DNA of 64,000 nucleotides from VRUE01 sp963745915 (GCA_963745915.1 CAVUZA010000002.1:1798001-1862000); one strand, 5' to 3'; counted from the stretch's first letter, positions 36,349 through 44,751 are shown. Program-made: numbers and translations. The notes: generated from the letters alone by a model not told the origin.

Positions 36349-37473
36349 CTAGCAACCCTCGCTTTCGGTCGTCTTGAAGAGCATCTGCCTCAGCGAGACG
36401 AAGTCCTGGAGACCGATCCGATGCTTGCGCTCATCCTGGAAGGCCTTGGCGCCCTTGGTGAAATAGGAGGTGGTGGCAATCGCACCGGCGCTGGCGCCGG
36501 TCTCCATCACGGTCCCGTACAGGCCGCGGACAAGCCCCACTTGGACCGGGCGGTCGGCCCTGTGGCGCTTGCAGTCGACAACCGTGAGGAACGACCCGAA
36601 CGGGGCTCTCTGGACCGCGTAGATGTCAACCCCTCCGTCCTTTGAAGGCCGCGTCAGCTCGACCTCGAAGCCGCTCCTGGAGTAGAGCTCCGCGACAAAC
36701 TCCTCGAATTTCCTCGGTGAGAGTTGGTGCATCAACTCGGGTCGTGCCGCGAGCTCGGAGATAAGCACGTCGTCGACCTCGCGAACGCTGAATTCGACCT
36801 TGCTCAGGCTCCCGGGGTCGCGCTGAGGCTTGCCGTCCGGGGTCAGGATCGTCTCCAACATTCCGCCGTCTCGCGCCCAGCCCAACGCGTCGACGTATCC
36901 CAGGAGAACAGCGGGGATTTGCCCTTGATCGAGCGCAGCGATGCTCCTGAAGGCATCCGGAACCTCAGCCGCGCGGAGCAACTGGGCGACCTCAGCCTGA
37001 CTGAAGCCGCCCAGTTGCATCTTGTCGGTGATCGGAGCGAACCGCTCCCACTCGAACCAAACCTCCTCCCTCCGCGCGGTCATGAACACCGGCCCATCGG
37101 AAACGGCCTCCAGGAGCCGACTCGCAGAGGGCAGATCCACCGGATAGATGGAGTCGATGTCGTCGAAGATCAGGACCGACTCCCGCTTCCTATCCCTTTC
37201 GAGTTCGGGGGCCAGCTCGAATGGTTCTTCACCCGGAAGCCCAGCTCCCTGCAACGAGAAGTAGCGGCAGCCCTCCCCGAACATCAAACCCACCTCCTGC
37301 ATGAGCCGGGTCTTTCCACTTCCCGGCGGCCCCGTGATGAGCCAGCGAGATCGAGATCCCGTTTGCACCTCACGCCGCAAGATCTCCAGCTCCTCGCGCC
37401 TCCCAACAAAGGGAAACTTCCTGCCCGGATCCCTAACCCACTCCCTTCGAAACACGCGGCAATTCTCGCGCAT
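36349..37473 (-). CDS. AAA ATPase fused to Mrr-type restriction endonuclease
   Basis: A 374-residue two-domain protein. Residues 20-240 form a STAND/AAA-like ATPase: FVGRREELEIL, Walker A GPPGSGKT (48-55), Walker B LIFDDID (101-107), then a helical lid. Residues 250-350 are an Mrr-type PD-(D/E)xK nuclease: LSPRKFEEFVAELYSRSGFEVELT, Asp283 in DGGVDIYAV and the catalytic strand VVDCKRH (Asp300-x-Lys302), with ATTSYFTKGAKAF closing the fold. DxK in place of the common (E/Q)xK is a permitted but less usual variant. Last gene of the HerA operon, 33 bp after the middle gene. Likely a DNA-cutting effector. Confidence 0.85.
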   Translation of the reverse strand: MRENCRVFRREWVRDPGRKFPFVGRREELEILRREVQTGSRSRWLITGPPGSGKTRLMQEVGLMFGEGCRYFSLQGAGLPGEEPFELAPELERDRKRESVLIFDDIDSIYPVDLPSASRLLEAVSDGPVFMTARREEVWFEWERFAPITDKMQLGGFSQAEVAQLLRAAEVPDAFRSIAALDQGQIPAVLLGYVDALGWARDGGMLETILTPDGKPQRDPGSLSKVEFSVREVDDVLISELAARPELMHQLSPRKFEEFVAELYSRSGFEVELTRPSKDGGVDIYAVQRAPFGSFLTVVDCKRHRADRPVQVGLVRGLYGTVMETGASAGAIATTSYFTKGAKAFQDERKHRIGLQDFVSLRQMLFKTTESEGC

Positions 37474-37506
37474 TCACCAGCCGGACGTCGCGCGAAGCGG
37501 GAGCGT

Positions 37507-38586
37507 CTAGGCCAGCTTGAACCTGGGGCCTCCAAGGTGGTTGCTCGCGGGGGGCCACCGCTCCATAAAGGTCCTCATGGAAAACGCCAGGTCGATCATT
37601 GCGTCGCTCGCTAGGCGGGCTGTTTCGTCTGCCAGGCCCTGAGCATCCTCGTAGCTCGGGTGCTCCAGCTCCAAGCGCCGCGTGTTTCCCTCCCGCTTCC
37701 ACGGCGAGATGCGCGGTACACCCTCGATGCCGTGAGTCTGCGGCCGCCACCGATGGAAGTCCGTACCTCGCCTCTCTACAAGGTCCTTCCAGGTGCGCGC
37801 AGTGCCGAAATGGACGATGGACTCAGCCAACTGAATCACGTCTTTCGCCCCACTGGACTCCGCCACCCCTGCGATCCTCTCGCAGGTATCGACGTTGAGG
37901 GATACCCAGTCGGCTCGGTCTTGCGAGAAGGGGCCAAACGTGGGGGACGAACGCCCACGCCCGAACTTCTTGCTGAGCTCCGCTCTCAGGGAGGGATCGA
38001 GGGCCAAGGCGCGCACCACAACGTTGGCAAAAGCATGCCCGGTCCCCATCACGAACAGGCACTGGGCCTCCGCCATTCCCCGCATGGACATTTCGTGCGC
38101 AGGGTCCGGCTCGGACTTCGCGCGAGCATCTCGCCAGAGCGCAACCTCGATTGCGCTAGCGTGAGCCAGAGCGAGCTGCTCACCGACAGAAGCCATTTGA
38201 CCCGCGAGCGCGTAGACCCGTCCCTCGCCGGTCCCCCGTACCGCCGCGCCCATCTCCCAAAATACTGCTTGCCCCGCAGTCTGCTGCCACTCCAGAGCCA
38301 AGTCGGCGACGAGCTTGTGGTCATCGTCGCTAACCGATTCCGGGAGGGGACGCCCGGGGGCGACGGCTAGGCGCATGGGTGCTACGCCCACGAGCACGCC
38401 AGGGTGCTCGGGAGACACAGACTCCTTCACCCCCGGCTCCTTACGGACACATCGCCATGCGCCCTCTGCTCCACGGACCAGCCACCCCGGCACCCAGCGC
38501 GATGGAGAACTCACCTCATGCTCTGACGTCACGCGACTGAACCAGCGTCCGAAGGCACGATTCCACTGGAAACGGCCTGCATTCAT
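37507..38586 (-). CDS. Unrecognised protein, middle gene of the HerA/Mrr operon
   Basis: A 359-residue soluble protein. The N-terminal 90 residues are Trp/Arg-rich and beta-like (FQWNRAFGRWFSRVTSEHEV, RWVPGWLVRG). From about residue 95 it is mainly helical, with long alanine-rich helices (VYALAGQMASVGEQLALAHASAIEVALW, GHAFANVVVRALALDPSLRAELSK), then an acidic-aromatic C-terminus. I find no catalytic motif. Its ATG overlaps the HerA stop (ATGA), so the two proteins are probably made in fixed ratio. The helical part could be a HEPN-like or adaptor domain, but I see no R-x4-6-H motif and do not assign one. Confidence 0.75.
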   Translation of the reverse strand: MNAGRFQWNRAFGRWFSRVTSEHEVSSPSRWVPGWLVRGAEGAWRCVRKEPGVKESVSPEHPGVLVGVAPMRLAVAPGRPLPESVSDDDHKLVADLALEWQQTAGQAVFWEMGAAVRGTGEGRVYALAGQMASVGEQLALAHASAIEVALWRDARAKSEPDPAHEMSMRGMAEAQCLFVMGTGHAFANVVVRALALDPSLRAELSKKFGRGRSSPTFGPFSQDRADWVSLNVDTCERIAGVAESSGAKDVIQLAESIVHFGTARTWKDLVERRGTDFHRWRPQTHGIEGVPRISPWKREGNTRRLELEHPSYEDAQGLADETARLASDAMIDLAFSMRTFMERWPPASNHLGGPRFKLA

Positions 38587-40376
38587 GGGGGCGACAAGGA
38601 CACGATCACGGGCGCCTCAGCGTTGAAAGCTGGTCCAACGCACATAGCCTCATATCGCTCTAGGTTCGGTATTGCGTGTCGCATCTCCCGACCGACCAGC
38701 GACTCCAGATACTCGAGACCAGTCTGATCTAGGGTCTTGAGAATGATGTAGTTCTCGCATTGGCTGAGTGCCGACTTAGAAACGACGGCGGTTCGCTGAG
38801 ACACGATCATGAAGGTGAGGCCGAACTTCCTCGCTTGCATGATCATTCGGGTGCTGTACGCGACGTTCGTTTCGTTCTTCTGAAGCGCGAAGTTCCACTC
38901 AGGCAGGAATGCGTGAGCCTCCTCAAGCATGATCACCCGCCGACGCGGCGTTTTGTTTTCCCGATATTCCTGATCGCCTGCGGTCATGCATCCCTTGATG
39001 AAATTGGACGCCTCCTTCGGAGGCTCTCCGCGCGGCTGGAATACGAAGTGCCCAGGCGCGTTTAGGTCGCCTTCCCACTCAGGGAATTCAAGTCGGCTCG
39101 CGTACTCTCCGGTGGCGTCTAGTGCGACGACCGTATGGTCGGCGCCGAAGGTCTTGCATATCCGCTGCGCGACCGCCGTCTTTCCCATTCCAGACATCCC
39201 CAAGATGGCAATGTGGCCTCGTCGCTCATCGTCCGTCCGAATTCCTATTGGAACCCGCGTCCCCTTCACCGTGCCCAACTCGTAGTAGCCATCGCTGAGA
39301 GACCCCTCAAAGCCCCGGGCAGCGTAGACGGTGTCGTGGGGTTCCGGGAGGTAGGTGACGCTCCGTACGAGCGTCCCTTCCGGATGCCCAACCAGATGAG
39401 CTACCGCCTCGGGTATCACGGACTTGGATCCGGCCCAAGTCGAACTCGTCAAGCTTAGATGCGCCACCTGATAGAGGAGGTCGCCGGCGGGGGAGCTAAT
39501 CAGGAGTGGGTCGCCAACATGGAGGCGGCGAATGGGCTCGAATCGGATGGCGTCTTGAGTCGTGCCCTCTGAGACAGCGCCCGCAACCTGGAGGTCGGAA
39601 CCCGCGCGCTGACTGAGTGTGATGGACTGCGGGAACGAGCGGCATACGTTCGTCCATTCTTCAGCAAGGGCAATTCGGTACCGGAGTCCTTGCGCGTGAG
39701 GGAGGCGCGCTATGACAGATCCGGAAATCTCGTGCGCCCCGGCAGCAACCGTGACATCGTCGCCTGGCATAAATGCCTGCGATGGCGAAGAGGAGACGAG
39801 AAGCATGCGTGGACCAATTGCGGCGAGTGCGGTTGCGGTTTCTTGGCGTCTGCCGAAACGAGTCCAAAGGCCCGCCCAGTCGAAGGTCACCGAGACGACC
39901 AAGATCGCTGAGCCAAACGCGAGCCACTCGAAGCCAGCGATACGCATCTGCGCGTCGGTGACGACGATCAATCCCAGAAGGAGGCCCCCGAGAACGGCAG
40001 CCCCTCCTAAGCGCGTTGAGAACTGCTTCGAGGCGATGTTGACTGGACCTTCTGGTGAAACCGAGGCCGTCACTCCCGCTACGAGCACCAGCAGGAGGAA
40101 CACGAGCATTGCAATCCAAAGCGCCTCCACAGAGCCGGTGCTAATGCCAGCGTAGGAGGCGAGGGCGGCTCCGCTATTGACGATTGCGGTTCGAGGCCCC
40201 CTGTAATAGGGCTCGATGAAGGTGGCGGAGAGCGCGAGACCGAGCCCGACGAAAAACCATGCTTGGTTCGAGTCAGAGGAAAGCCCAGCAAAGCCCATCG
40301 CGGAAAAGAGCACGAAACCAGGTACGGCGGCCGCGAGGCGTCGGCGTACTAGTGCAATACCAGGATGAATATCCAT
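38583..40376 (-). CDS. Membrane-anchored HerA-type ATPase
   Basis: A 597-residue protein. Residues 15-165 hold about six hydrophobic helices (two between 15 and 55, two between 65 and 105, two between 123 and 165). A beta-rich region with HAS-barrel character follows (about 180-385). The ATPase is HerA/FtsK-like: RGHIAILGMSGMGKT (Walker A 393-400), VALDATGEY, Walker B VIMLEEAHAFLPE (481-493) and the sensor Gln in IVSQRTA, with TRMIMQARKFGLTF between. HerA hexamers usually act with a nuclease; here an AAA-Mrr nuclease is two genes down. A membrane-bound HerA is unusual. First gene of the operon on the integrative element. Confidence 0.85.
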   Translation of the reverse strand: MDIHPGIALVRRRLAAAVPGFVLFSAMGFAGLSSDSNQAWFFVGLGLALSATFIEPYYRGPRTAIVNSGAALASYAGISTGSVEALWIAMLVFLLLVLVAGVTASVSPEGPVNIASKQFSTRLGGAAVLGGLLLGLIVVTDAQMRIAGFEWLAFGSAILVVSVTFDWAGLWTRFGRRQETATALAAIGPRMLLVSSSPSQAFMPGDDVTVAAGAHEISGSVIARLPHAQGLRYRIALAEEWTNVCRSFPQSITLSQRAGSDLQVAGAVSEGTTQDAIRFEPIRRLHVGDPLLISSPAGDLLYQVAHLSLTSSTWAGSKSVIPEAVAHLVGHPEGTLVRSVTYLPEPHDTVYAARGFEGSLSDGYYELGTVKGTRVPIGIRTDDERRGHIAILGMSGMGKTAVAQRICKTFGADHTVVALDATGEYASRLEFPEWEGDLNAPGHFVFQPRGEPPKEASNFIKGCMTAGDQEYRENKTPRRRVIMLEEAHAFLPEWNFALQKNETNVAYSTRMIMQARKFGLTFMIVSQRTAVVSKSALSQCENYIILKTLDQTGLEYLESLVGREMRHAIPNLERYEAMCVGPAFNAEAPVIVSLSPP

Positions 40377-40565
40377 TGATCCAGGTCAGCCTAGTGCCAG
40401 TCCCGGCGGGGTAGTGGCCCGTGCACCTTGCGGCCGTACCGGAGAATCCATCCCGATCCTGATGCCTCGGAGGGTTGTCTCCGCAGGCTGGTGGCTTTCG
40501 CTCTTGCTTTCGCGTGAAAGCGGAAGTTCAATCGTAGCTGCCGGGCTGGATTGAGGGTTCCGCGG

Positions 40566-41724
40566 CTATGAGAAGGCCGCGTCAACCATTCCGCTCTCGT
40601 CCTCGCCTGGTTCGTAGTCGGCGTAGATGAGGGTGGTTCTGTAATCGCGGTGGCCCATCCACTCCTGGATCCTGCGCATCGATACTTCCGGAGACGCCGC
40701 CATTCTCGTGCCGAAGGTGTGGCGGAGGTCGTGGAAGCGGATTCGACGCACCCCGGCTGTCTTCAGGGCCTTCTGGAAGCGACGCAGCAACGGCGCGTGG
40801 TTGAGCGGCTCGCCGGTGAGGGGGTGGCCAAAGACAAGATCGTCGTCGTGGCCGAAGCGCGAGCACTCCTGCAGTCGCGCCAACTCGGAGGCGACGCGGG
40901 TCGAGAGAGGAACCGAACGTTCGCCGCTGCGCGACTTCGGCGTCCCCCAGTGCCCGCGAACGTAGTTGCGCCGCACCCGGACTCGCTGCGCCGCCCAGTC
41001 GACGTCGCGCCAGCGAAGAGCCAAGAGCTCGCCCTGGCGCATCCCGGTCATCGCCGCGGTGAGGACGATCGCTCGGTCGACGGCGCCGAACGGCATGCGC
41101 GTGACGTCGATCGCGCCGATCACCGCCTCGAGTTCGTGCTTGTCGAGGAAGCGAATGTCAGAGCTGGGAAGAATCCGCGGACGCCTCACCCAGGCGAAAG
41201 CCGAGGATGCCTCGGTAGTTGGCGAGCGTGGTCGGCTTGCGGCCGATCTCCTCGAGTTCGCGGAGCATGATCTCGGCCGCCGTGGCGAAGGTCGGCGCCT
41301 CGCCGGCTCCGGGCGGGCGGTCGCGAAGCATCATCCGGTGCAGCTCTTCCTCGGCTTGGACCTTGGTCAAGCCATTGGGCCCGCCCCGGCGCTTCAGCCC
41401 GATGCGGCGATTGAGCCGTCGGCCGCCGGCATGCCAGCGGCCGTACCAGACCTGGCGCCCGTCGGCGCGGGTTTGGACGTGCAGGGTTCCGGTGCCGTTG
41501 CCGCGCCGCGCTTTGGAGAGTCCGACCGGCGCTCGACGGGGCTGGACGCGACGTCCATGACCTGACGTTACGCCCGAGACCCGGTGCCGAAAAGGACCCG
41601 GGTGGTGCGCAATCCGGCGCACTTGCGCGCCTCGCCGGACGGGCGCGATCACGTGGACCGCGACCGAAAGCGAGCCTTCCGCGGACAGAATGGTCCTCAG
41701 ATGGTCCGCTAGCGGCAGGCCCAA
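40566..41724 (-). pseudogene. Tyrosine site-specific integrase, internally deleted and frameshifted
   Basis: Two pieces in different frames. The upstream piece (to 41158) has the AP2-like arm-binding motif (RADGRQVWYGRWHAGGRRLNRRIG) and the start of the core-binding domain (TTLANYRGILG). The downstream piece (40566-41189) has the catalytic domain with TGMRQGELLALRW (Arg), HDLRHTFG (HxxR), GHRDYRTT (His) and IYADY (Tyr). About 70 residues of the core-binding domain are missing at the join near 41170, and the frame changes there. The 5' end is uncertain: no good start codon precedes the first motif. It lies beside tRNA-Leu and would have catalysed the element's integration. Confidence 0.75.
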
Positions 41725-41782
41725 GATGCGCCCCGATTCGGGACCGCGATCTTGGACCCTGCCATTTGCAGGGATTTCGTCA

Positions 41783-41868
41783 TGCGGCTGAATGGAGTCG
41801 AACCATCACGCCCCGTTAGGGGCACAAGGCCCTCAACCTTGCGCGTCTACCAGTTCCGCCACAGCCGC
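41783..41868 (-). tRNA. tRNA-Leu (anticodon GAG)
   Basis: An 86-nt class II tRNA. Acceptor GCGGCTG pairs with CAGCCGC plus discriminator A; D arm GGCGGAACTGGTAGACGC; anticodon stem CAAGG-TTGAGGG-CCTTG gives GAG; long variable arm with CCCC/GGGG; T arm GATGG-TTCGACT-CCATT. CCA is not encoded. Its 3' half contains the att core of the adjoining integrative element, so that half may have been supplied by the element. Confidence 0.95.
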
Positions 41869-41946
41869 TCGAGGGGCGTCGATTCTAGATGTTCGCGGCC
41901 TGGGGGTGGGTCCGGTTGCGGTTGTCCGGGGGGAGCGGTAGTCTTG

Positions 41947-41960
41947 CGAACAGGTGTTCG
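41947..41960. promoter_or_regulatory. LexA (SOS) box upstream of lexA
   Basis: CGAAC-AGGT-GTTCG is a perfect match to the CGAAC-N4-GTTCG box of actinobacteria and Bacillota, 43 bp ahead of the lexA start, fitting autoregulation. Confidence 0.9.
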
Positions 41961-42003
41961 GCGTAAATCGAGCAGTTGAACCCAGGTTGGGAGGGACGTT
42001 GGC

Positions 42004-42615
42004 GTGGAGCTGGATCTGACCAAGAGGCAGAAGGAGATCTTCGACTTCATCCGCCGCTACGCGGCCAAAACCGGCTACCCGCCGACCGTGCGCGAGATCG
42101 GCAAAGCGGTGGGGCTGCATTCTTCCTCGACCGTGCACGCGCACCTGGCCAACCTGGAGAAGATCGGCCTGCTCAAACGCGATCCCTCCAAGCCGCGGGC
42201 GATCGAGCTGCTCTTCGACAAGGCGAAGCGGACGATCCGGCCCGAGAGCGGCCTGCCGCTGGTCGGCCAGGTCGCCGCCGGCGCGCCGATCCTGGCCGAA
42301 GAGAACGTCGAGGAGTACATCGAGGTCCCCGACGTGATCGGCGGCGAGGACGGCGACTACATCCTCAAAGTCCGCGGCGAGAGCATGATCGACGCCGGCA
42401 TCTTCGAGAACGACTACGTCGTCGTGCGCCCCGCCGACGACGCCGCCAACGGCGAGATCGTCGTCGCCCTGATCGGCGAGGAGGCGACGGTCAAGCGCTT
42501 CTTCCGCGAGGACGACCACGTCCGCCTGCAGCCCGAGAACGAGACGATGGAGCCGATTCGCACCACCGAGGCCCAGGTGCTCGGCAAGGTCGTCGGCGTC
42601 TTCCGCAAGATCTGA
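42004..42615 (+). CDS. lexA: SOS repressor LexA
   Basis: A 203-residue repressor and self-cleaving protease. N-terminal winged helix (LTKRQKEIFDFIRRYAAKTGYPPTVREIGKAVGLHSSSTVHAHLANLEKIGLL), cleavage site Ala-Gly in QVAAGAP (about residue 90), catalytic Ser in VRGESMIDAGI and Lys in ATVKRFFRE. All needed residues are present. GTG start at 42004. Its own LexA box lies just upstream. Confidence 0.97.
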   Translation: MELDLTKRQKEIFDFIRRYAAKTGYPPTVREIGKAVGLHSSSTVHAHLANLEKIGLLKRDPSKPRAIELLFDKAKRTIRPESGLPLVGQVAAGAPILAEENVEEYIEVPDVIGGEDGDYILKVRGESMIDAGIFENDYVVVRPADDAANGEIVVALIGEEATVKRFFREDDHVRLQPENETMEPIRTTEAQVLGKVVGVFRKI

Positions 42616-42621
42616 CGCCCG

Positions 42622-43443
42622 TCAGGGCCAGCGGCCTGACTCGATCAGCTTCTTGTAGCGGCGCTGGCGGCGGCGGGCGTCGCGCATCACCCAGGGCAGC
42701 AGGCGCAGGGCGAGGCGGGGGAAGAGGTCGAAGACCCGCAGCAGCGGCCCGCGCCAGCGGGGGATGACGACGACCGGGCGCGGGCGCTCGGCCAGCTTGC
42801 CGGCCTCGGCAGCGACCCGCTCGGCGGTGAGCAGCTGGCCCGAGAAGGAGCCGGCGGCGTCGGGGTCGTCGAGGCGGTCCTCGAGCATCGGCGTCCAGAT
42901 CCCGTCCGGGCAGAGCGCCGAGAGCTGCACGCCGCCGATGCCGGCCCGGCGCAGGTCGAAGAGCGTGCCCAGGGTGAAGGCCATCGCCGCGTGCTTGCTC
43001 GCCGAGTAGGCGACCTCACCCGGGGCGGCGACGATCCCGGCCAGCGAGATCACGTTGATCACGTGGCCGCGGCCGGCGGCGACCATCGGCCCCAGGGCGG
43101 CGACGGTGCCGTTCATCGTGCCGATCGCGTTGACCTCGAGCATCAGCCGCCGGGCGGCCTCGTCCTGTTTCCAGGGGTCGCCGGTGACGAGCACGCCGGC
43201 GTTGTTGACCCAGAGGTCGAGCCCGGCGCCGGCAGCGACCTCGGCGGCGAGCGCCCGGCAGGCGGCCTCGTCGCGCACGTCGAGCGCCGCCGCGCGGGCA
43301 TCGCCGTCGATCTCGGCCGCGGTCCGCGCCGCCGCCTCGGCGTCGAGGTCGGTGGCGTGCACGAGGTAGCCACGGCGAGCGAGCTCGAGCGCGATCGCCC
43401 GCCCGAGGCCGCTTCCCGCTCCGGTCACAACGGCCGTTGCCAT
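42622..43443 (-). CDS. Short-chain dehydrogenase/reductase
   Basis: A 273-residue SDR: TGAGSGLGRAIALELARRG glycine motif (residues 7-25), NNAGV (NAG motif), catalytic Ser in VISLAG and YSASKHAAMAF (Tyr/Lys). The C-terminal extension (WRGPLLRVFDLFPRLALRLLPWVMRDARRRQRRYKKL) is an amphipathic, basic tail seen in SDRs that act on lipids near the membrane. It converges on lexA with a 6-bp gap. Substrate unknown. Confidence 0.85.
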   Translation of the reverse strand: MATAVVTGAGSGLGRAIALELARRGYLVHATDLDAEAAARTAAEIDGDARAAALDVRDEAACRALAAEVAAGAGLDLWVNNAGVLVTGDPWKQDEAARRLMLEVNAIGTMNGTVAALGPMVAAGRGHVINVISLAGIVAAPGEVAYSASKHAAMAFTLGTLFDLRRAGIGGVQLSALCPDGIWTPMLEDRLDDPDAAGSFSGQLLTAERVAAEAGKLAERPRPVVVIPRWRGPLLRVFDLFPRLALRLLPWVMRDARRRQRRYKKLIESGRWP

Positions 43444-43485
43444 CCCGACCAGGCTATAGCCGCGGCGGCGGCCGGGGGCTACCAT

Positions 43486-43860
43486 GGACGGGCGGGCCGA
43501 GCGACCGCGGGGGGAGAGAAAACCCCTCGAGGAAAGTCCGGACACCAGAGGGCGAGGGCGGTGGGTAACGCCCACCCGGGGAAACCCGCGGGACAGTGCC
43601 ACAGAAATACACGGCCGATGACGCGGCCACACGTGAGCCGCGGACAGGCAAAGGTGAAATGGTGCGGTAAGAGCGCACCGGCGTCGCGGTGACGCGGCGG
43701 CCAGGCAAACCCCGCCCGGTGCAAGGCCAAGCAGGATCGTCGACCCTGCCCGGCGAGATCCAGGTAGGCCGCAGGGCCGCCGCAGGCGGCTCCCCGGGGC
43801 TCCGGCCCCGGGAGACAGATGGTCGCTCACGACAGGATCCGGCTTACAGGCCCGCTGACC
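43486..43860 (+). ncRNA. rnpB: RNase P RNA (type A)
   Basis: The catalytic RNA that matures tRNA 5' ends. The universal core is clear: GAGGAAAGTCCGGAC near the 5' end (43528-43542), then ACAGTGCCACAGAAATA, GGTGAAATGGTGCGGTAAGAGCGCACC, and the closing AGACAGATGG...CGACAGGATCCGGCTTACAGG. The P1 helix pairs GCGGGCC near 43493 with GGCCCGC near 43855. Ends are placed by P1 and are good to a few bases. Confidence 0.95.
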
Positions 43861-43886
43861 GAGAGGCCCCCGCAAGGGGGCCTCTC
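43861..43886 (+). terminator. rnpB terminator hairpin
   Basis: GAGAGGCCCCC-GCAA-GGGGGCCTCTC, an 11-bp perfect stem with a GCAA tetraloop directly after rnpB. No U-run follows. Confidence 0.8.
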
Positions 43887-43891
43887 GCATT

Positions 43892-43945
43892 GCGACGTGC
43901 CGTCCCTGGGAGGTCGTTTATGGCCTCGCAGGGACGGCACGTCGC
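43892..43945. repeat. Second hairpin after rnpB
   Basis: Perfect 17-bp arms (43892-43908, starting GCGACGTGCCGTCCCTG, and 43929-43945) around a 20-nt loop. It follows the rnpB terminator and precedes the riboswitch; probably a back-up terminator. Confidence 0.7.
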
Positions 43946-43989
43946 TGCCGGCCACCACGACACGGTTTCGTGTCTTAGCGTTTGCTAAC

Positions 43990-44127
43990 CTGCCGCACAC
44001 TTCCGCTGAATCTCCGCCTACATACCGCGGGGAGCGGGGGACCCAGACAGTTGGGGCGAATCGCAGGCATCTGCCGCGTAGCGCAGCTCTTTCAGCGCGA
44101 GCCCGTCAGCTAACCCCGTAAGCGTCG
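43990..44127 (+). promoter_or_regulatory. c-di-AMP riboswitch (ydaO-yuaA type)
   Basis: Conserved blocks in order: CCGCTGAATC (44003-44012), GCGGGGAGCGGGGGACCCA (44027-44045), TTGGGGCGAATC (44051-44062), GTAGCGCAGC, then CCCGTCAGCTAACCCCGTAAGC (44103-44124). These match the class consensus that binds cyclic di-AMP. It ends just before the gene for an RlpA-like wall protein; in actinobacteria this class typically controls cell-wall-remodelling enzymes and turns them off when c-di-AMP is high. The family link is established knowledge; the boundaries are approximate. Confidence 0.88.
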
Positions 44128-44136
44128 CAAAGAGCA

Positions 44137-44682
44137 ATGAAGACAGGCACGAACCGCCCCTGGCGGAAATACGACGCGGCACCGGTGCGCGCCCAGAACG
44201 GGCGTCGCGGCTCCTGGCTGCGCCTCTCCCTGGCCCTGGCAGCGCTCTCCCTGGCGATCGCGGCCACGGCGGCCCCGGCCGCGGCGATGACCGGCGGCGC
44301 CGGCGTCGCCTCGACCGACGGCTCCGTGCCCGCCGGGCGCAACCTGGTCTTCGGCCCGACCCGCTCGGCCGGCGCCACCTGGTACGGGCCGGGCCTGTAC
44401 GGCAACGGCACCGCCTGCGGCCAGACGCTGCGTCCGCGGACCGTCGGCGTCGCCCACCGCACCCTGCCCTGCGGTACCGCGATCAGGTTCGCCTACCACG
44501 GCCACTACCTCCTCACCCGCGTCATCGACCGCGGCCCCTACACCCCCGGCAACGACTTCGACCTCACCAACGGCGCCCGCCGCGCCCTCGGCTTCGAAGG
44601 CGTCGGCACCGTCCGCTACTCGATCGGCCGCCGCCCCGGCGCCCGCCAGTCCGCCCGCCGCCGCTCCGGGCACCGCAGCTAG
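44137..44682 (+). CDS. RlpA-like double-psi beta-barrel secreted protein
   Basis: A 181-residue exported protein: signal region (WLRLSLALAALSLAIAATAAPAAA, about residues 27-50), then an RlpA-type DPBB domain: ATWYGPGLYGNGTACGQTL, VGVAHRTLPCGTAIRF, VIDRGPYTPGNDFDLTNGARRALGF. The Asp and His used by RlpA lytic transglycosylases are present. No peptidoglycan-binding SPOR domain follows; the tail is Arg-rich. Expression is placed under the c-di-AMP riboswitch immediately upstream, fitting a wall-remodelling role. Confidence 0.88.
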   Translation: MKTGTNRPWRKYDAAPVRAQNGRRGSWLRLSLALAALSLAIAATAAPAAAMTGGAGVASTDGSVPAGRNLVFGPTRSAGATWYGPGLYGNGTACGQTLRPRTVGVAHRTLPCGTAIRFAYHGHYLLTRVIDRGPYTPGNDFDLTNGARRALGFEGVGTVRYSIGRRPGARQSARRRSGHRS

Positions 44683-44751
44683 GCAGGATTTCGCGGTTTT
44701 ATGGCAAACCTGGCCCGGATGGGACAGGTTTCCGACGAGAGGAGCATGGGC

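Larger units (their letters stand above)
35376..41836. mobile_element. Integrative element in tRNA-Leu(GAG), about 6.5 kb
   Basis: Bounded by a 19-bp direct repeat, one copy within the tRNA-Leu anticodon-loop/variable-arm region (41818-41836) and one in a displaced tRNA 3' half (35376-35394). A tyrosine integrase remnant lies next to the tRNA, as expected. Cargo: a VapBC module and the HerA / unknown / AAA-Mrr operon. Codon use is looser and GC lower than in the flanking chromosome. The integrase is broken, so the element is probably fixed in place. Confidence 0.75.

Noticed and set aside
36163..36645. A 160-codon plus-strand ORF running from vapC into the Mrr gene
   Set aside because: Covers parts of two well-supported genes in the wrong frame or strand.
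40391..40585. A 64-codon minus-strand ORF between HerA and the integrase
   Set aside because: Overlaps the integrase end, no ribosome-binding site, Arg/Ser-rich composition without motif.
43479..43890. Protein-coding frames across 43.5-43.9 kb
   Set aside because: The region is RNase P RNA by its conserved blocks; the frames are chance.
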